From Chrysophaeum taylorii (lineage: Eukaryota; Sar; Pelagophyceae; Pelagomonadales; Pelagomonadaceae): DNA of 64,000 nt. The notes under the pieces are model-generated. The model saw only the letters and a list, made by a program, of their open reading frames with translations, was not told where the DNA came from and searched no databases. The DNA is taken from assembly GCA_029834535.1 (NCBI GenBank), contig JAQMWT010000480.1, forward strand, positions 186,001 through 250,000, written 5' to 3'. Position numbers and translations under genes: made by a program. Positions within the stretch are counted from its first letter, which is position 1. Every line of letters begins with the position of its first letter. Of the stretch, positions 1 through 11,518 are shown piece after piece.

Positions 1-824
1 GTTCGCCCATTCGGATATCGCGTTGCCCTCATCTACACCGATCGTGACCGCTCTCTTATGGGCCAATTCGAAACCTTCTGTCTGGGCAACAATATTGCGC
101 TTCGGCGCTCCGGCAGCACAGTCCAAAACTTCACAGGCTCACGCTTTTTCCGGTGTTGTGGAACGCTCTCATCGCGCAACCGCGGATATTACTCGCACTC
201 TTTTGGTACATGCGCACCGTCCACCTGATTTTTGGCGTTGGGCCATGGAAACGGCTGACTTCATCTCTGAGCGTATGCCAAATGCCTCTAGGAGGATATA
301 TGACGCCATATGAAATGCTACATGAAACACTCCCGCGTGTCGATTTTCTTCGTGTTTGGGGCTGTCCTGCTGCAATTCTTACTGGCGACAAATGGCCTAC
401 CAAAGCTATAACCGGTATCTTCATTGGGTATCCCTCTGCTGGCCCTGGATATCGCATATTGCTTCAACGCCCCACAGGTCCTGTCATCCACACCTCGATT
501 GATGTTGTTTTTGACGAAAATTTCGCTCTGCGTAAGTCACTGTCCACCCAACCCCTTCCTCCGTCTCTCGTGGATTCTCTTTTTCCTGACTTGTTTTATT
601 ACGACCCTCGTCTATCTTCGGCCATAGCCCCCATATCTTCTGTTTTTGATGCTCCGGAGCCGGCCTTATCGGGACTGATCACCCCAGCGTCACTGCCCAC
701 AATGTTACCGGCCAATACGAAACGTGCACCATTACGTCGTGCCAAACGGGGCCGACCGCGCAAAGTCGACCAACCAACAAACTTTTTTACGGGCCATGTT
801 TCATCCTGTCACAATGTTGATACG

Positions 825-905
825 GGCCATTCTGATGTTGATACGGGCCATTCTGATGTTGATACGGGCCCTTCTGATGTCGATACGGGCCATTCTGTTT
901 CCTCC
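825..905 (+). repeat. 21-bp minisatellite in copia A linker
   Basis: About four tandem copies of a 21-bp unit (gatgttgatacgggccattct and close variants) encode a VDTGHSD-like heptapeptide repeat between integrase and reverse transcriptase. Related arrays with fewer units are at about 5575-5655 in A2 and 45700-45765 in A3. Confidence 0.85.
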
Positions 906-2689
906 TGTCGTGATGTTGATTCTGTTTCCTCTGTCGCTTCTGTTTCCCCCTGTAACTCTTTGTATGTCTCTTCTGTTAGCTTTCGTTTGTTAGTTCATTA
1001 TGTCTTCCTTCCCCTTTGTTTAGCTAACACCCTTGTTGATCCTCATGCACACGTTTATTACTCTGCTTCCGAAGAAATGTCCCAGTATTCAGACCTTGAC
1101 GAGACTACTATCACTTCCACCCATTTACGTGAAGCTTTAGCTCCGACCAATCCTGAGCGTCCTGGCTGGTTGCAAGCCATCGGTAAAGAATACAGCTCTC
1201 TTGGTCAACTTGGTTGTTGGGATGTGATTCGCCTCCCTCAGACTTTTTCTGGCAACATTTGTACCCTCAAGTGGATCCTCCGCAAGAAGTATGACTCTGG
1301 CCGCTTCAAATCGTACAAGGCTCGCCTTGTCGTCCGCGGTTACACCCAGGTTCACGGCGTTGATTATCATGACACCTACTCACCGGTCGCCAACATCGTC
1401 ACGATCCGTTTCTTTCTGACCTTTGTCGCTGTTCATGACTGGGATTTGCACAAGTTGGATGTTAGCTCCGCTTTTATTCAAGCTCCCATTGACGAAGACA
1501 TCTATGTCTGGCCACCCGAAGGCTATGCTCCTCGCCAACCCACCGATGGTTCCAAAATCGTTTACAAGCTCCGTCGCTCTTGGTATGGTTGCAAACAAGC
1601 TTGTCGCAATTGGTGGCTTTATTTGGAACGCTTCCTTCTCAATGATTGTGGCTTCGTCCGCGGATCTGGTGACACTTGCCATTACAAGCTCGTCCTCCTA
1701 CCGTGGTCCTCCGTTTTGGTCGTCGATGATCTTCTTGTGGCGCACCCTCCTCATTGCATTGGCCATTACCAAGCCTTTTTCCTCCGTTTCCGCGCTTTCA
1801 CTGACGTCAATGAACTCGATCTCACCTCTTACGTTGGTCTCCGCATTACGCGTGATCGCCCTCGGAGAACCCTCACCCTTGACCAATCCCATGCTATCCG
1901 TGAAATCCTTACCGAACATCGCTTCATCAACAGTAAACCCGAACTCACTCCCGCTCCCAAAGGTCTTCATCTTTCTGCGGCTGATTGTCCGGCTCCTGGT
2001 TCTCCAGATCACATCTTCATGGCACGCATCCCGCCGTATTGTTGGCTGTGTCCTCTTCATCTCCATCATGACTCGCCCTGATATCACTTGGTCCGTCAAT
2101 CAGTGTGCGCGTTTTTCCCACAATCCTGGTAAACCCCACTGGCACGCTTTATCCCACACTCTGCGTTATCTCAACGGTAATCAGGATCTTGCCCTTATTC
2201 TTGGTCGCGATTCTACCCTTCATCTCTGTGGTTATTCCGACTCCAGCTGGGCCGACGACCCTGATGACCGCCACTCTACAACTGGGTTTTGTTTTCTTCT
2301 CAGCGGCTCTATGATAGCCTACTGCTCCCGCTCGCAATACTTACTTGCTCGTTCTTCTTTCAAAGCTGAATTGCTTGCTCTTTACGCTGCTACTGCTGAG
2401 CTCTCTTGGCTTCTCAAACTTTTTGATGACTTTGATCTCCCTCGTCACACGGTCCCAATGTATGTTGATAATAGCACCACCGTCACTCAAGTTCGTCTCC
2501 AATGTCTCACACGGCGCACCCGCCATATTGACATTCGCTTTTACAGTACCGCCGAATATCATCGCAACCACATCATCGATCTCAAGCACATACCCCGCCT
2601 TCACAATCTTAGCGACATTTTCACCCGCAGTACGGAAGCTCCTTCCTTCCTCCGGCTTCGTGCTCGTTACCTCACTTCGTGATCTTCGC

Positions 2690-2857
2690 CCTGATCTCTG
2701 TTGTCTCTTTTTCTTGCCACAATGCCTCTGTGACGTCTTCCTCAGAGCTTCTCCTCTGTGAGCGTCTCACTTACCCCTTTTTCTTTTTCCTTCTTTTCCA
2801 GCACCTGTGTGAGGACTCACTTACCCCTTTTCCCTTTTCCTTCTTTTCCAGCACCTG
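2690..2857 (+). repeat. Pyrimidine-rich tandem repeats before the 3' LTR of A1
   Basis: Imperfect units of about 50 bp (cacttacccctttt followed by ccttcttttccagcacctgtgtgagga) stand directly before the LTR. Equivalent units flank A2 (about 3670-3780, reverse) and A3 (about 47610-47713). The unit ends in the first bases of the LTR, so it looks like a local amplification of the region around the LTR start. Confidence 0.7.
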
Positions 2858-2952
2858 TGTGAGGAAGCTATGATACTTACCCTGCACCACGTATCCAGTA
2901 TCCTTACGTCTTTCTCTTATCGCTAGTCTAACGCCTCATACCATTCGTAACA
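2858..2952 (+). repeat. 3' LTR of copia A1
   Basis: A 95-bp repeat starting TGTGAGGAAG and ending CATTCGTAACA. It matches the 96-bp LTR pair of A3 (44675-44770 and 47714-47809) and, in reverse, the 5' LTR of A2 (8111-8208). Confidence 0.9.
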
Positions 2953-2955
2953 CTA

Positions 2956-3618
2956 GCGACAAGAGAAACTAACTAACTAACTTCGGACCTCTCCCGGGCA
3001 TGGGAGCCAGGCTGGGCCGGTAGTAGCCGGTCCAGGATCACAGAGCAAAAAATCACACAGTTGGGGTAGAAGCTTGGGATGAAACTGCATGGATGGCGGA
3101 CCGCCACTGCGCGCGGTCTTGTGCGAGGTCGTGCAACGAGTTGAAGGGGATGTCGCATTTCCGGAGTGCCTTGGCGAGCGACCTCCCGTACGTCATCTGC
3201 GGAGCCCCCGGTGGGCGCTTGGAGCGGACCCAAGACGAGAGCATCTTGCGAGGGAGTCGGGAGAAGGGCATGCGGGCGACGTGACCGGCCCAGCGGAGCT
3301 GGCGGCGCGTGACGTAGACGTCGATGGACTCGAGGCCGAGGCGCCGCCGCAGGATCTCCGTTGAGATGTGGTGGGACCAGGTGTGTTTCCGGGTCACACG
3401 ACACATGACGCGGGCGCACTGCGCGTGGAAACACCGCAGCCGGCGGAACAGGACCTCGGTGAGGCACCACGATTCCGCACCGTGAAGGAGGATGGCCAGG
3501 ACGAGCGAGACATAGACGAGGCGCTTGGCGCGAGCAGAGACGGACTTCGAGGCGAAGATGCAGTCCCGCAAGGCACCGAAGGCCTGAGACGCCTTCTTGA
3601 TCCGCGCGACAAGAGAAA
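2956..3618 (-). mobile_element. 5'-truncated LINE copy with 13-bp target duplication
   Basis: Insertion body 2969-3605, flanked by the direct repeat gcgacaagagaaa (2956-2968 and 3606-3618). On the minus strand the 3' tail is (GTTA)n, read on + as ctaactaactaac. The minus-strand ORF 3053-3571 is the C-terminal part of a non-LTR retrotransposon polyprotein: ILLHGAESWCLT, a cysteine/histidine region, then LRWAGHVARMP and RLPRKML, typical of the segment after the reverse transcriptase. Endonuclease and RT are absent because of 5' truncation. It interrupts LTR sequence of copia A2. Related insertions are at 11532-11889 and 39943-40212. Confidence 0.9.
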
Positions 3619-6600
3619 GACGTATGGATACTGGATACGTGGTGCAGGGGTAAGTGTCATAGCTTCCTCACACAGGTGCTGAAAAAGAAAGAAAAGGAAA
3701 AAGGGGTAAGTGAGGTCCTCACACAGGTGCTGGAAAAAGAAAGAAAAGGAAAAAAGGGGTAAGTGAGATCCTCACAGAGGAGAAGCTTGAAGGAAGACGT
3801 CACAGAGGCACTGTGGCAAGAAAACAGCAGAGATCAGGGCGAAGATCACGAAGTGAGGTAAAGAGCGCGAAGCCGGAGGAAGGAAGGAGCTTCCGTACTG
3901 CGGGTGAAAATGTCGCTAAGATTGTGAAGGCAGGGTATGTGTTTGAGATCAATGATGTGGTTGCGATGATATTCGGCGGTACTGTAAAAGCGAATGTCAA
4001 TATGGCGGGTGCGCCGTGTGAGACATTGGAGACGGACTTGGGTGACGGTGGTGCTATTATCATCATACATTGGGACGGTGTGACGAGGGAGATCAAAGTC
4101 ATCACAAAAGTTTGAGAAACCAAGAGAGCTCAGCAGTAGCGGCGTAAAGAGCGAGCAATTCAGCTTCAAAAGAAGAGCGAGCAAGTAAGTACTGCGAGCG
4201 GGAGCAGTAGGCGATCATAGAGCCAGCAACAAAAGAAGAGCGAGCAAGTAAGTACTGCGAGCGGGAGCAGTAGGCGATCATAGAGCCAGCAGAGAAAACA
4301 GAGAAACAGTTGTGGAGTGGCGGTCATCAGGGTCGTCGGCCCAGCTGGAGTCGGAATAACCACAGAGACGAAGGGTAGAATCGCGACCAAGAACAAGGGC
4401 AAGATCGTGAGAGCCATTGAGATAACGCAGAGTGGGAGATAAAGCGTGCCAAGCGTGCCAGTGGGGTTTACCAGGATTGTGGGAAAAACGCGCACACTGA
4501 TTGACGGACCAAGTGATATCAGGGCGAGTCATGATGGAGATGAAGAGGACACAGCCAACAATACGGCGAAAAGGGATGCGTGCCATGAAAATGTGATCTG
4601 GAGAACCAGGAGTAGGACAGTCAGCCGCAGAAGATGAAGACCTTTGGGAGCGGGAGTGAGTTCGGGTTTACTGTTGATGAAGCGATGTTCGGTAAGGACG
4701 GATAGCATGGGATTGGTCAAGAGTGAGGGTTCTCCGAGGGCGATGACGCGTAATGCGAAGACCAACGTAAGAGGTGAGATCAGTTCATTGACGTCAGTGA
4801 AAGCGCGGAAACGGAGGAAAAAGGCTTGGTAATGGCCAATGCAATGACGAGGGTACGCCACAAGAAGATCATCAACGACCAGAACGAGACTTAGAAGGAC
4901 GGTAGAATTGAGCACGAGCTTGTAATGGCAAGTGTCACCAGATCCGCGGACGAAGCCACAGTCATTGACGAGAAAGCGTGCCAAATAAAGCCACCAATTA
5001 CGACAAGCTTGTTTGCAACCATACCAAGAGCGACGGAGCGTGTAAATGATTTTGAAACCATCGGTGGGTTGGCGAGGAGCATAACCTTCGTGTGGCCAGA
5101 CATAGATGTCTTCGTCAATGAGAGCTTGGATAAAAGCGGAGCTGACATCCAACTTGTGTAAATCCCAGTCATGAACAGCAACGCCAGACAGGGGCTTGTA
5201 TGAAAGCAGAGATGACATCTACAGGACGGCACGTGTCGTGGAAAGCAATGCCGTGAACCTGCGTGTAACCGCGGACAACGAGGCGAGCCTTGTACGATTT
5301 GAAGCGGCCAGAGTCATACTTCTTGCGGAGGATCCACTTGAGGGTACAAATGTTGCCAGAAACATCATCATCGAAGGAAGGAGAATAACATTCCAGCAAC
5401 CAAGCTGACCAAGAGAGCTGTATTCTTTAGCGTCGGAAGCAGAGTAATAAACGTGTGCATGGGGATCAACAAGGGTGTTAGCTAAACAAAGGGGAAGGAA
5501 GACCTAATGAACTAACAAACGAAAGCTAACAGAAGAGACATACAAAGAGTTACAGGGGGAAACAGAATGGCCCGTATCGACATCAGAATGGCCCGTATCA
5601 ACATCAGAATGGCCCGTATCAACATTGTGACAGGATGAAACAGAATGGCCCGTAAAAAAAAAGTTTGTTGGTTGTTGTAACGCGCGTTGGTCGACTTTGC
5701 GCGGTCGGCCCCGTTTGGCGCGACTTTGTTTTGCACTTTCTATTGTTTTCTCTCTTTGGTGCTCTTTTGCACTTTCTGTTGTTTTCTCTTTTGCACTTTC
5801 AGTTGTTTTCTCTCGAGCTCGTAGAATGGTCGGTTCACGTGATGGGGTGATCAGTCCCAGTGAAACCGGCGCATTCTCATCAAACACAGGGGGCAAGGGG
5901 GCAACAGCGAACAAGGGGGCAACAGCAGGAACAGGTGACAATGGGGCAACAATAGACGAGAGCTTGGAAGCGTGATTCGAGAAAGTCAGAACAACGTTGA
6001 AGTTCCTTCGGTGGTTGACATTGCAGGAAATCGGGTAAGTGAAACTGTCAGCAAAATCGAGGTCTTAAGAACAATAGCGACAAAAGTGCCTGGGATGACG
6101 TGCGTTAGACGATTGTTGCCACTGAGGATCGCAGCGGGGCAAAGATAGCGGAAACACAAGCTGGTACATATGATGGCGGTGTACCAGACGTCTGATGAGA
6201 ACATGGCCTTTGGGCATATATATATGTTGCATGGTGACCAGGGTATGACGATGGTCGGAGTCGACAGAATCCAAAACAGGCGTAAACAGGTTTGATGCGA
6301 ACGTGGGTGTTTGGTTGTTGTGGCGCGAGCAAGTTGCCATGGGCACGACCGCGTCCTGTACGCGAAGATGGAAGACTTCGGACGCACCAGCGGTGTAAGG
6401 AACGAACACAGGTAGACCAGGCTGCTGTATGCCAGCCTGCTGTGATAGATAAGAAAGTGGCCCGTTTTCGCAGTCGCAAGAACGAAATTGCCATATGAGC
6501 CAACGTTAGAGGAGCAAGCGGCGAGCTTCGCTCGTCATACTCGAATAGGCTGCGGTAGAAGTTGGCGACAGTGGCAAAACAGTTGTGGCACGTAAGAACG

Positions 6601-8110
6601 TTGCAGATAGCTTGCAGATAGCGTCGCGGGTGCTGAACACGGAATTCACGTCGATAGCAAAACCGAATTTTAAAGGTCAGAAAAACGGCGAAAAAGTGCG
6701 TGAAGGAGAACCACAAATCACACAGCAAAGAAGCGTCTGTCCAGGATCCCGAAGATGAGCGATCCAACCACATAGGAAGCACGAAAACTGCGCACGCGAA
6801 AAATTGAGAGGCACAGCTTAGTTGTGGCAGGTGAAATGCGCGATGGAGCGTGATTCGCTGGTGTTACCAAAACCGACAAGCACAACGAGGAGTGGATCAA
6901 CGAATAGCTGAAAATGCACAACGGGGAGTGGAGCAACGAATAGGCGAAATACATAACGAGGAGGGGAGCAACGACGAGGTGAAAAGACAGAACGAGGGGT
7001 GGAGCAACGAAAATAAAAAAATACAGAGCGAGGCGCCTGTGCAATGGGAGCTAAAAACAAAAACGAGGGGCTTCCGTGGGATGGGGTTGTTGATGTGCTT
7101 GCATCAGACATTCGGCGGTACACACGCTGACTTGGAATTATCTTGAAAGTGCTGCGCTGTTGAGAAGAACGGCGATGGTGGGTAGGGCGTTGTCGTGGAA
7201 TAGCTAGGAACTTTGAAACTTGCGGCAGTCCCCCTTAAAGTGATCCTTGCAGCCGCCAAAAGGACATCGGGTAGTGCGTCGGAATCGAGTAGAGCCAGGT
7301 TGTTGGGAAAGGGGAGCGTCTAGGGTAGGTCAGTTGGAAGAGTCTGAAGTCGTGGCTGACGACGCGGCGGATAGCGCGGCGGAAGTGGTTGTGCATGCCA
7401 TCGAAATTGGTTGTTGTTGAACTTCTCAAGGGTAGAACCACATTCATCGTTGTTGTTGAACTTCTCAAGGGTAGAACCACATTCATCGGTACGAAACGCG
7501 AGACGATAAAACAACGCCAATAAGGCTTGAAGCACGATGCACGTAGTCAAATGCGAGGACACACTCGAGGGTGCGTCGGATCAGGTACAATGCCGAGCAA
7601 CTTGAACTCCGGTGATAGGTAAAATGCCGAGCAACTTGAACGCCGGTGATAGGTACAATGCTGAGCAACTTGTATACTCCGATGATGAACTTGTTGAGGA
7701 AGTTCGCTACGCGATCCCCACGGCCCATGTAGACATCGGTAATGCGCTTGTAAAGTCGCGTGAAGTTCATGTCGCGGTTTTCATGGATATCAACGTTGTT
7801 GCTTGACGCGAAAGTCTTCTTCAGAGCAGCGAGATGCTGAGATGCTAGTCCAAGGATCGTTGGTCGAGATAATGTGATCACCGGTGGAAATGATCATGTT
7901 TTCCAGGCGCCGGGTCCATTGGTGAAAAAGATGTCGCTCACCACTGAAAGCATCGAGTTTTTGCGAAAGCTTGATAGCTTGAATTTCGATCGAGGACATG
8001 ATAGACGACAACGAACCGAACACGTAGCAATGAACTGAAACCGAGGAGGAGTTGTTGTTATCCGTGAAGTCAAGCAGTCGTTCGACCGTGACGGACAACA
8101 GCTGCTACCA

Positions 8111-8208
8111 TGTTACGAATGGTATGAGGCGTTAGACTAGCGATAAGAGAAAGACGTATATGGATACTGGATACGTGGTGCAGGGGTAAGTGTCATAGCT
8201 TCCTCACA
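8111..8208 (-). repeat. 5' LTR of copia A2
   Basis: A 98-bp LTR, read on the minus strand as TGTGAGGAAG...ATTCGTAACA, followed by the TGGTAGCAG primer site (about 8102-8110). It ends only about 145 bp before the start codon of the HSF-type gene and points away from it. Confidence 0.85.
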
Positions 8209-8352
8209 TTCTCGGTACATTCCGCGGCGTCCTCTTCTGAAAACGGATCGAACAACGGACAAATTCCTCGCGTTTCTGCCTCAAGCGAACTACACGTAAC
8301 ACGAAGCTACAGCTTATTAGGGCGGATCGACAGCTCCCTGTTGGCACCTACG

Positions 8353-9296
8353 ATGTCCATGGTCAACCACTCTCCCGACGACTCTCAAGACACGACGCGA
8401 TCCCGTGGCCCGGCTCATCACCGATGCAAGGTGCGCGTTTTTTTCTCTTTTTCTCTCGTTGCTGAAAACGACCTGCCCGTCTCAAGGTGTCCGTATTCAT
8501 GCCCAAGCTGGTGTCGATCATCCAGGATCACCCGACGTTGATCAGGTTCGAGGAAAACTCGATCGTGATTCCCAATCCGCGTCGGCTCGAAGCTGTGCTC
8601 GACCGTTACTTCCGCCATCGCCAATACTCGTCGTTTCAGCGCCAACTCAACAATTTCGGTTTCAACAAGATAGAGAAGTCGAGCAGTCCGCTCAACACGA
8701 CCTATGTCAAGGTCCGTGGGGCCTGCGTCTCGCAGGTCTCGGACCTCCTCCACCTCAAGCGGATTCACTCGATTCCGACGAACGCCGCCAAACGCGAACA
8801 CCACCAGAAAGCGGCCGAGAGGCACAAAAGAGCCAAGCGCGAACCACCACCACCACAACCCGTGATGGCGGCGGTGCCTCCTCCGATCCACCCGCTACCT
8901 CCTCCGCCGTTCTGCCCAGCACCCTTCGCGTTCTTTGCGGTACCTGATCCACCCCGTCAGCTCGATCATTCGTACCATCTGGTCTTTGTCCCGCCGCCAC
9001 TCCCCTTCGCGCCGCCCGTCGAGTTTTGCGAGCCGTTACGGCAGCGGGAGGACCCACCCGAGCCGCTCCCTTGCAACGACGACCATTTCATGCCCAACCC
9101 ACCGAGCGAATGTGCTTTGCCTTTGGCAATACCCCTCTGGCACAGCATCGTCGTCTCGCCCGGCCTCGTCGCGAAAGGATTCATCAACCAAGATGGCTGC
9201 CCTAACCTCCTCGACGCAGATCTCTACCTCAGTCCCGAGCCAAAAATTTTGCATTTCTACAGCCCCGATGGCCAGGACATGACCGCGCTCTTCTAA
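8353..9296 (+). CDS. HSF-type DNA-binding transcription factor
   Basis: Two exons: 8353-8430 and 8487-9296, joined over a 56-nt GT-AG intron (gtgcgc...ctcaag) in phase 0, giving about 295 aa. After a short polar N-terminus, residues about 27-105 form a heat-shock-factor winged-helix domain: FMPKLVSIIQDHP, then FEENSIVIPNPRR, then the recognition region YFRHRQYSSFQRQLNNFGF. This domain binds inverted nGAAn units in DNA. The canonical HSF coiled-coil trimerisation segment is not obvious. The rest is proline-rich (PPPPQP, PLPPPPF) with an acidic C-terminal end, consistent with an activation region. It could be a heat-shock regulator or one of the expanded HSF-like factors of protists. ATG 8353 is the first in-frame ATG of exon 1. 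Copia A2 lies directly upstream. Confidence 0.85.
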
Positions 9297-9731
9297 TGCA
9301 CGCGCGATCCTGTTTTAAACTTCTTCTTCCTGGCTTGTACGAGACCATCCCGCACCATGTCCCGGAACCTCTCTTAAATCCGATTCGCGTCATTCATGTG
9401 GACGGGCGGACCAATGTGCCTTCGAGCGGAGCACCCGCGAAATCGGCCACATCATCATCATCATCATCGTCATCATCTTTCCAGAAAGCAGCTTCGCACT
9501 TGGAAGAAAATAAACCTGGCTGCGAGAAGCAGATCTCCTCTCAAAAGCTCCGCCGCCTACTTGTGATGAAAAGAAAGACTGAGAATCATCCCTTCGTGCT
9601 TGATCCACTATCCACGGCCATATTATCATATGGGTACCGAGTTGCGCGCCATTTTGTGCTCGACTCCTGCACAAAACAGAGCAGAGTCGCCAATCCAAGT
9701 AGTACCCCGATCGCAGGGCAGTGGGCGAAAT
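9297..9731. other. Convergent intergenic region with CAT/CGT microsatellite
   Basis: Between two converging genes. It contains a trinucleotide run (atcatcatcatcatcatcgt) at about 9449-9478. Open frames cross it, but none shows a recognisable domain, so I read it as 3' untranslated sequence of both neighbours. Confidence 0.5.
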
Positions 9732-11489
9732 CTAGAGCTCAGCACGTAGATTTCGGCACGCGCTCTTCTTGTCGAAAACGTACGACTCGATAACGACGTA
9801 ATCGAGGTCATGGGTTTCACAAAGAAAGGCGAGGGTTCGAGTCGCCGTACTGAGGAGAGGCTCGCCGTTTCGGCGTAAGGGTGCGTTGCAGAGGATGGAT
9901 GGTTTGCCCGTGGTTTGCGAGAAGGTCTCGAGGATGCGGGCGATCCAGGGCTCGTCGGCCGGCTCGAGAGTTTGTACCCGAGCCGTGGAATCGACGTGAC
10001 AGACGGCAGGGAGATCGGCGCAGGCCTGAGCGGTGAGGCGAGGAGCGAGGCTCAAGTATGGCGAGACCCATAAGTCGCCCACCTCGAAGAGCGAGAACGC
10101 GTCGGCAGCAAGGACGATCGACGGCACGGGCCGCCACGTGTCTCGTTCCATGAGGCGATTGAGGCGATCGCGCATCGTGGTCATGGAGGGGTCGGCGAGG
10201 AGCGACCTGTGGCCTAATGCTCGCGGGCCGTGCTCGGCGCGGCCGCGCGCGATGCCCACGACGGCGCCTCGCGCGAGCAGCTCGGCGACGCGAGCCGCGA
10301 GGCGGTGGTCGTCGTCAAAGGGCGTGGCGTCTCTTTCGGCCGCGAGGCGCGGGACGTCGGCCACGTCGAGGAGTCGCGGGCCCGCGTACGCCAGAGGCTG
10401 ACGGGGCAGCGTCGGCGAGGCGACCACGTATAGCGCGCCGACGCCTAGGCCGCGATCCGACGACGCCGCCGGCACGTGCACCGGGATGCCGAGCGAGCGG
10501 TAGAGATGCGAGTTAGCCCCAGCGTTGAGCGCGCACGCGCCGACCAGCGCGACGCCGTCGGGCATCGAGACCCGCTTCGCGCGCAGCCAGTTCAGGGCGC
10601 GGGCTGCGGAAGCGACGAGAACGTCCTGAAATGCCGTTTGCGCCGACGCAGCCCAGTCGACGTACGACGCCTCGGCTCCCTCCGTGGAAATCGGTCGCGA
10701 TGCGTTCCCAAAGGCCGCTTTCAACGCCTGTCGCCAGCCCGCTCGTGGCTGGCCGAGCGCCGCGTACTCGTCGAGTTTTCCCGCGACATCGTCTTCGTCG
10801 CGCTGCGGCGCGTACAGGGCGCACGACGCGGCGGCGTCGCGCTCCTTCTTTAAAAGAGGGGCTTTTTTTGGCGAACAGCCCGCTACGGCGGGAATCGCCG
10901 CCGCAACAGCCGCGTACGCGCCGCACGGGTCGACGTCGCGTGTCGCGAGCGGCAGCCTATCTCTGCGCGCGAACAGCGCGAAGGAGCCGTCGTTGCCGCC
11001 GTCCGAACTGATGATGAGCGGGCGTTTAAACGGGGCGTCGTGGTACGCGAGAGCCGCGTGCGCCGCATGGTGGTCGAGGGCGTACCACTCGCGCGCGCTC
11101 GCGAGTAACGCCGCTGGCATGCGAGAATCGACGCCCGCGACGTACACGCCCAGGTCAAACTTTTTGGTCCACCCGCCCAAGGCGCGAGCGTCAGCGACCG
11201 CACGCTCCCACGCGTCGGGAGCCTCCCGCTCGATGGCGACCACGCCCAGCACCTCGGCGCCGCGGCCCGCGACGACACGGCCCACCGCAACGTGCGCGTC
11301 AGGCATACCCGTAAACGCTGCCAAAATGGTTCGTCCGACGGCGACGGGCTGCACCAAGTCATGGATGTGTCTCACGTGCGGCGGTAGTCCAAACCTTGCT
11401 TCGTGAAAGCCTTTAACCAGCTGCTGCGTGAGGATCACTACGAGAGATGACACCATGCCTGTGTTGGAATAATAATTGAGTGACATCAT
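9732..11489 (-). CDS. NodU/CmcH/TobZ-type carbamoyltransferase
   Basis: An intronless frame of up to 585 aa from the first in-frame ATG (11489). Family members transfer a carbamoyl group from carbamoyl phosphate, via carbamoyl-AMP, to a hydroxyl of a sugar or natural product. Seen: the metal-binding DHHAAHAA motif (about residue 140), a GGNDGS turn (about 165), the C-terminal domain motif GRAEHGPRALGHRSLLADP (about 416), RDTWRPVPS, and TGKPSILCNAPLRRNGEPL. The N-terminus is odd: the usual opening strand with an HDxS-type motif is missing, and a possible acceptor (ttccaacacag) sits at about 11460, so an upstream exon may be absent or displaced. Family R tail sequence begins about 10 bp before the start codon. 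The family is mainly bacterial, which suggests horizontal transfer, but the gene is as GC-rich as its neighbours. Substrate unknown. Confidence 0.8.
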   Translation of the reverse strand: MMSLNYYSNTGMVSSLVVILTQQLVKGFHEARFGLPPHVRHIHDLVQPVAVGRTILAAFTGMPDAHVAVGRVVAGRGAEVLGVVAIEREAPDAWERAVADARALGGWTKKFDLGVYVAGVDSRMPAALLASAREWYALDHHAAHAALAYHDAPFKRPLIISSDGGNDGSFALFARRDRLPLATRDVDPCGAYAAVAAAIPAVAGCSPKKAPLLKKERDAAASCALYAPQRDEDDVAGKLDEYAALGQPRAGWRQALKAAFGNASRPISTEGAEASYVDWAASAQTAFQDVLVASAARALNWLRAKRVSMPDGVALVGACALNAGANSHLYRSLGIPVHVPAASSDRGLGVGALYVVASPTLPRQPLAYAGPRLLDVADVPRLAAERDATPFDDDHRLAARVAELLARGAVVGIARGRAEHGPRALGHRSLLADPSMTTMRDRLNRLMERDTWRPVPSIVLAADAFSLFEVGDLWVSPYLSLAPRLTAQACADLPAVCHVDSTARVQTLEPADEPWIARILETFSQTTGKPSILCNAPLRRNGEPLLSTATRTLAFLCETHDLDYVVIESYVFDKKSACRNLRAEL

Positions 11490-11518
11490 AACTCCCCACA
11501 CACACCCCCCTCTTAGCA

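Larger units (their letters stand above)
1..2952 (+). mobile_element. Ty1/copia retrotransposon copy A1 (cut by window edge)
   Basis: Fossil copy of an LTR retrotransposon, copia order of parts. Seen from left to right: the distal part of an integrase (about 1-540), a linker with a 21-bp minisatellite, a reverse transcriptase (about 1130-2050) with the copia-type VDDLLVA core, an RNase H (about 2150-2680) with the SKAELLALY and YVDNSTT segments, a polypyrimidine-rich repeat stretch, and a 95-bp 3' LTR (2858-2952). The 5' part lies outside the window. It is nearly identical to copies A2 and A3, so the family was active recently. This copy looks broken, with a few breaks. Confidence 0.9.
2953..8208 (-). 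mobile_element. Ty1/copia retrotransposon copy A2
   Basis: Fossil copia element on the minus strand, same family as A1 and A3. The 5' LTR is at 8111-8208 and the 3' LTR region at 2953-3672, the latter split by the LINE insertion. Just inside the 5' LTR the minus strand reads TGGTAGCAG, complementary to the 3' end of eukaryotic initiator tRNA-Met, a normal copia primer site. A Gag-like segment is at about 7790-8100, followed by diverged and repeat-rich sequence (6000-7780), integrase remnants, RT (about 4530-5400) and RNase H (3846-4500). It carries several internal tandem duplications. It looks broken in many places and older or more decayed than A1 and A3. Confidence 0.85.

Noticed and set aside
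9296-9793. Plus-strand 165-aa frame after the HSF-type gene
   Set aside because: Ser-rich frame over a CAT microsatellite and the 3' end of the opposite gene; no homology recognised.
10684-11406. Long plus-strand frame opposite the carbamoyltransferase
   Set aside because: GC-rich shadow of the minus-strand gene; no domain, and codon pattern explained by the antisense of GCG/CGC-rich codons.
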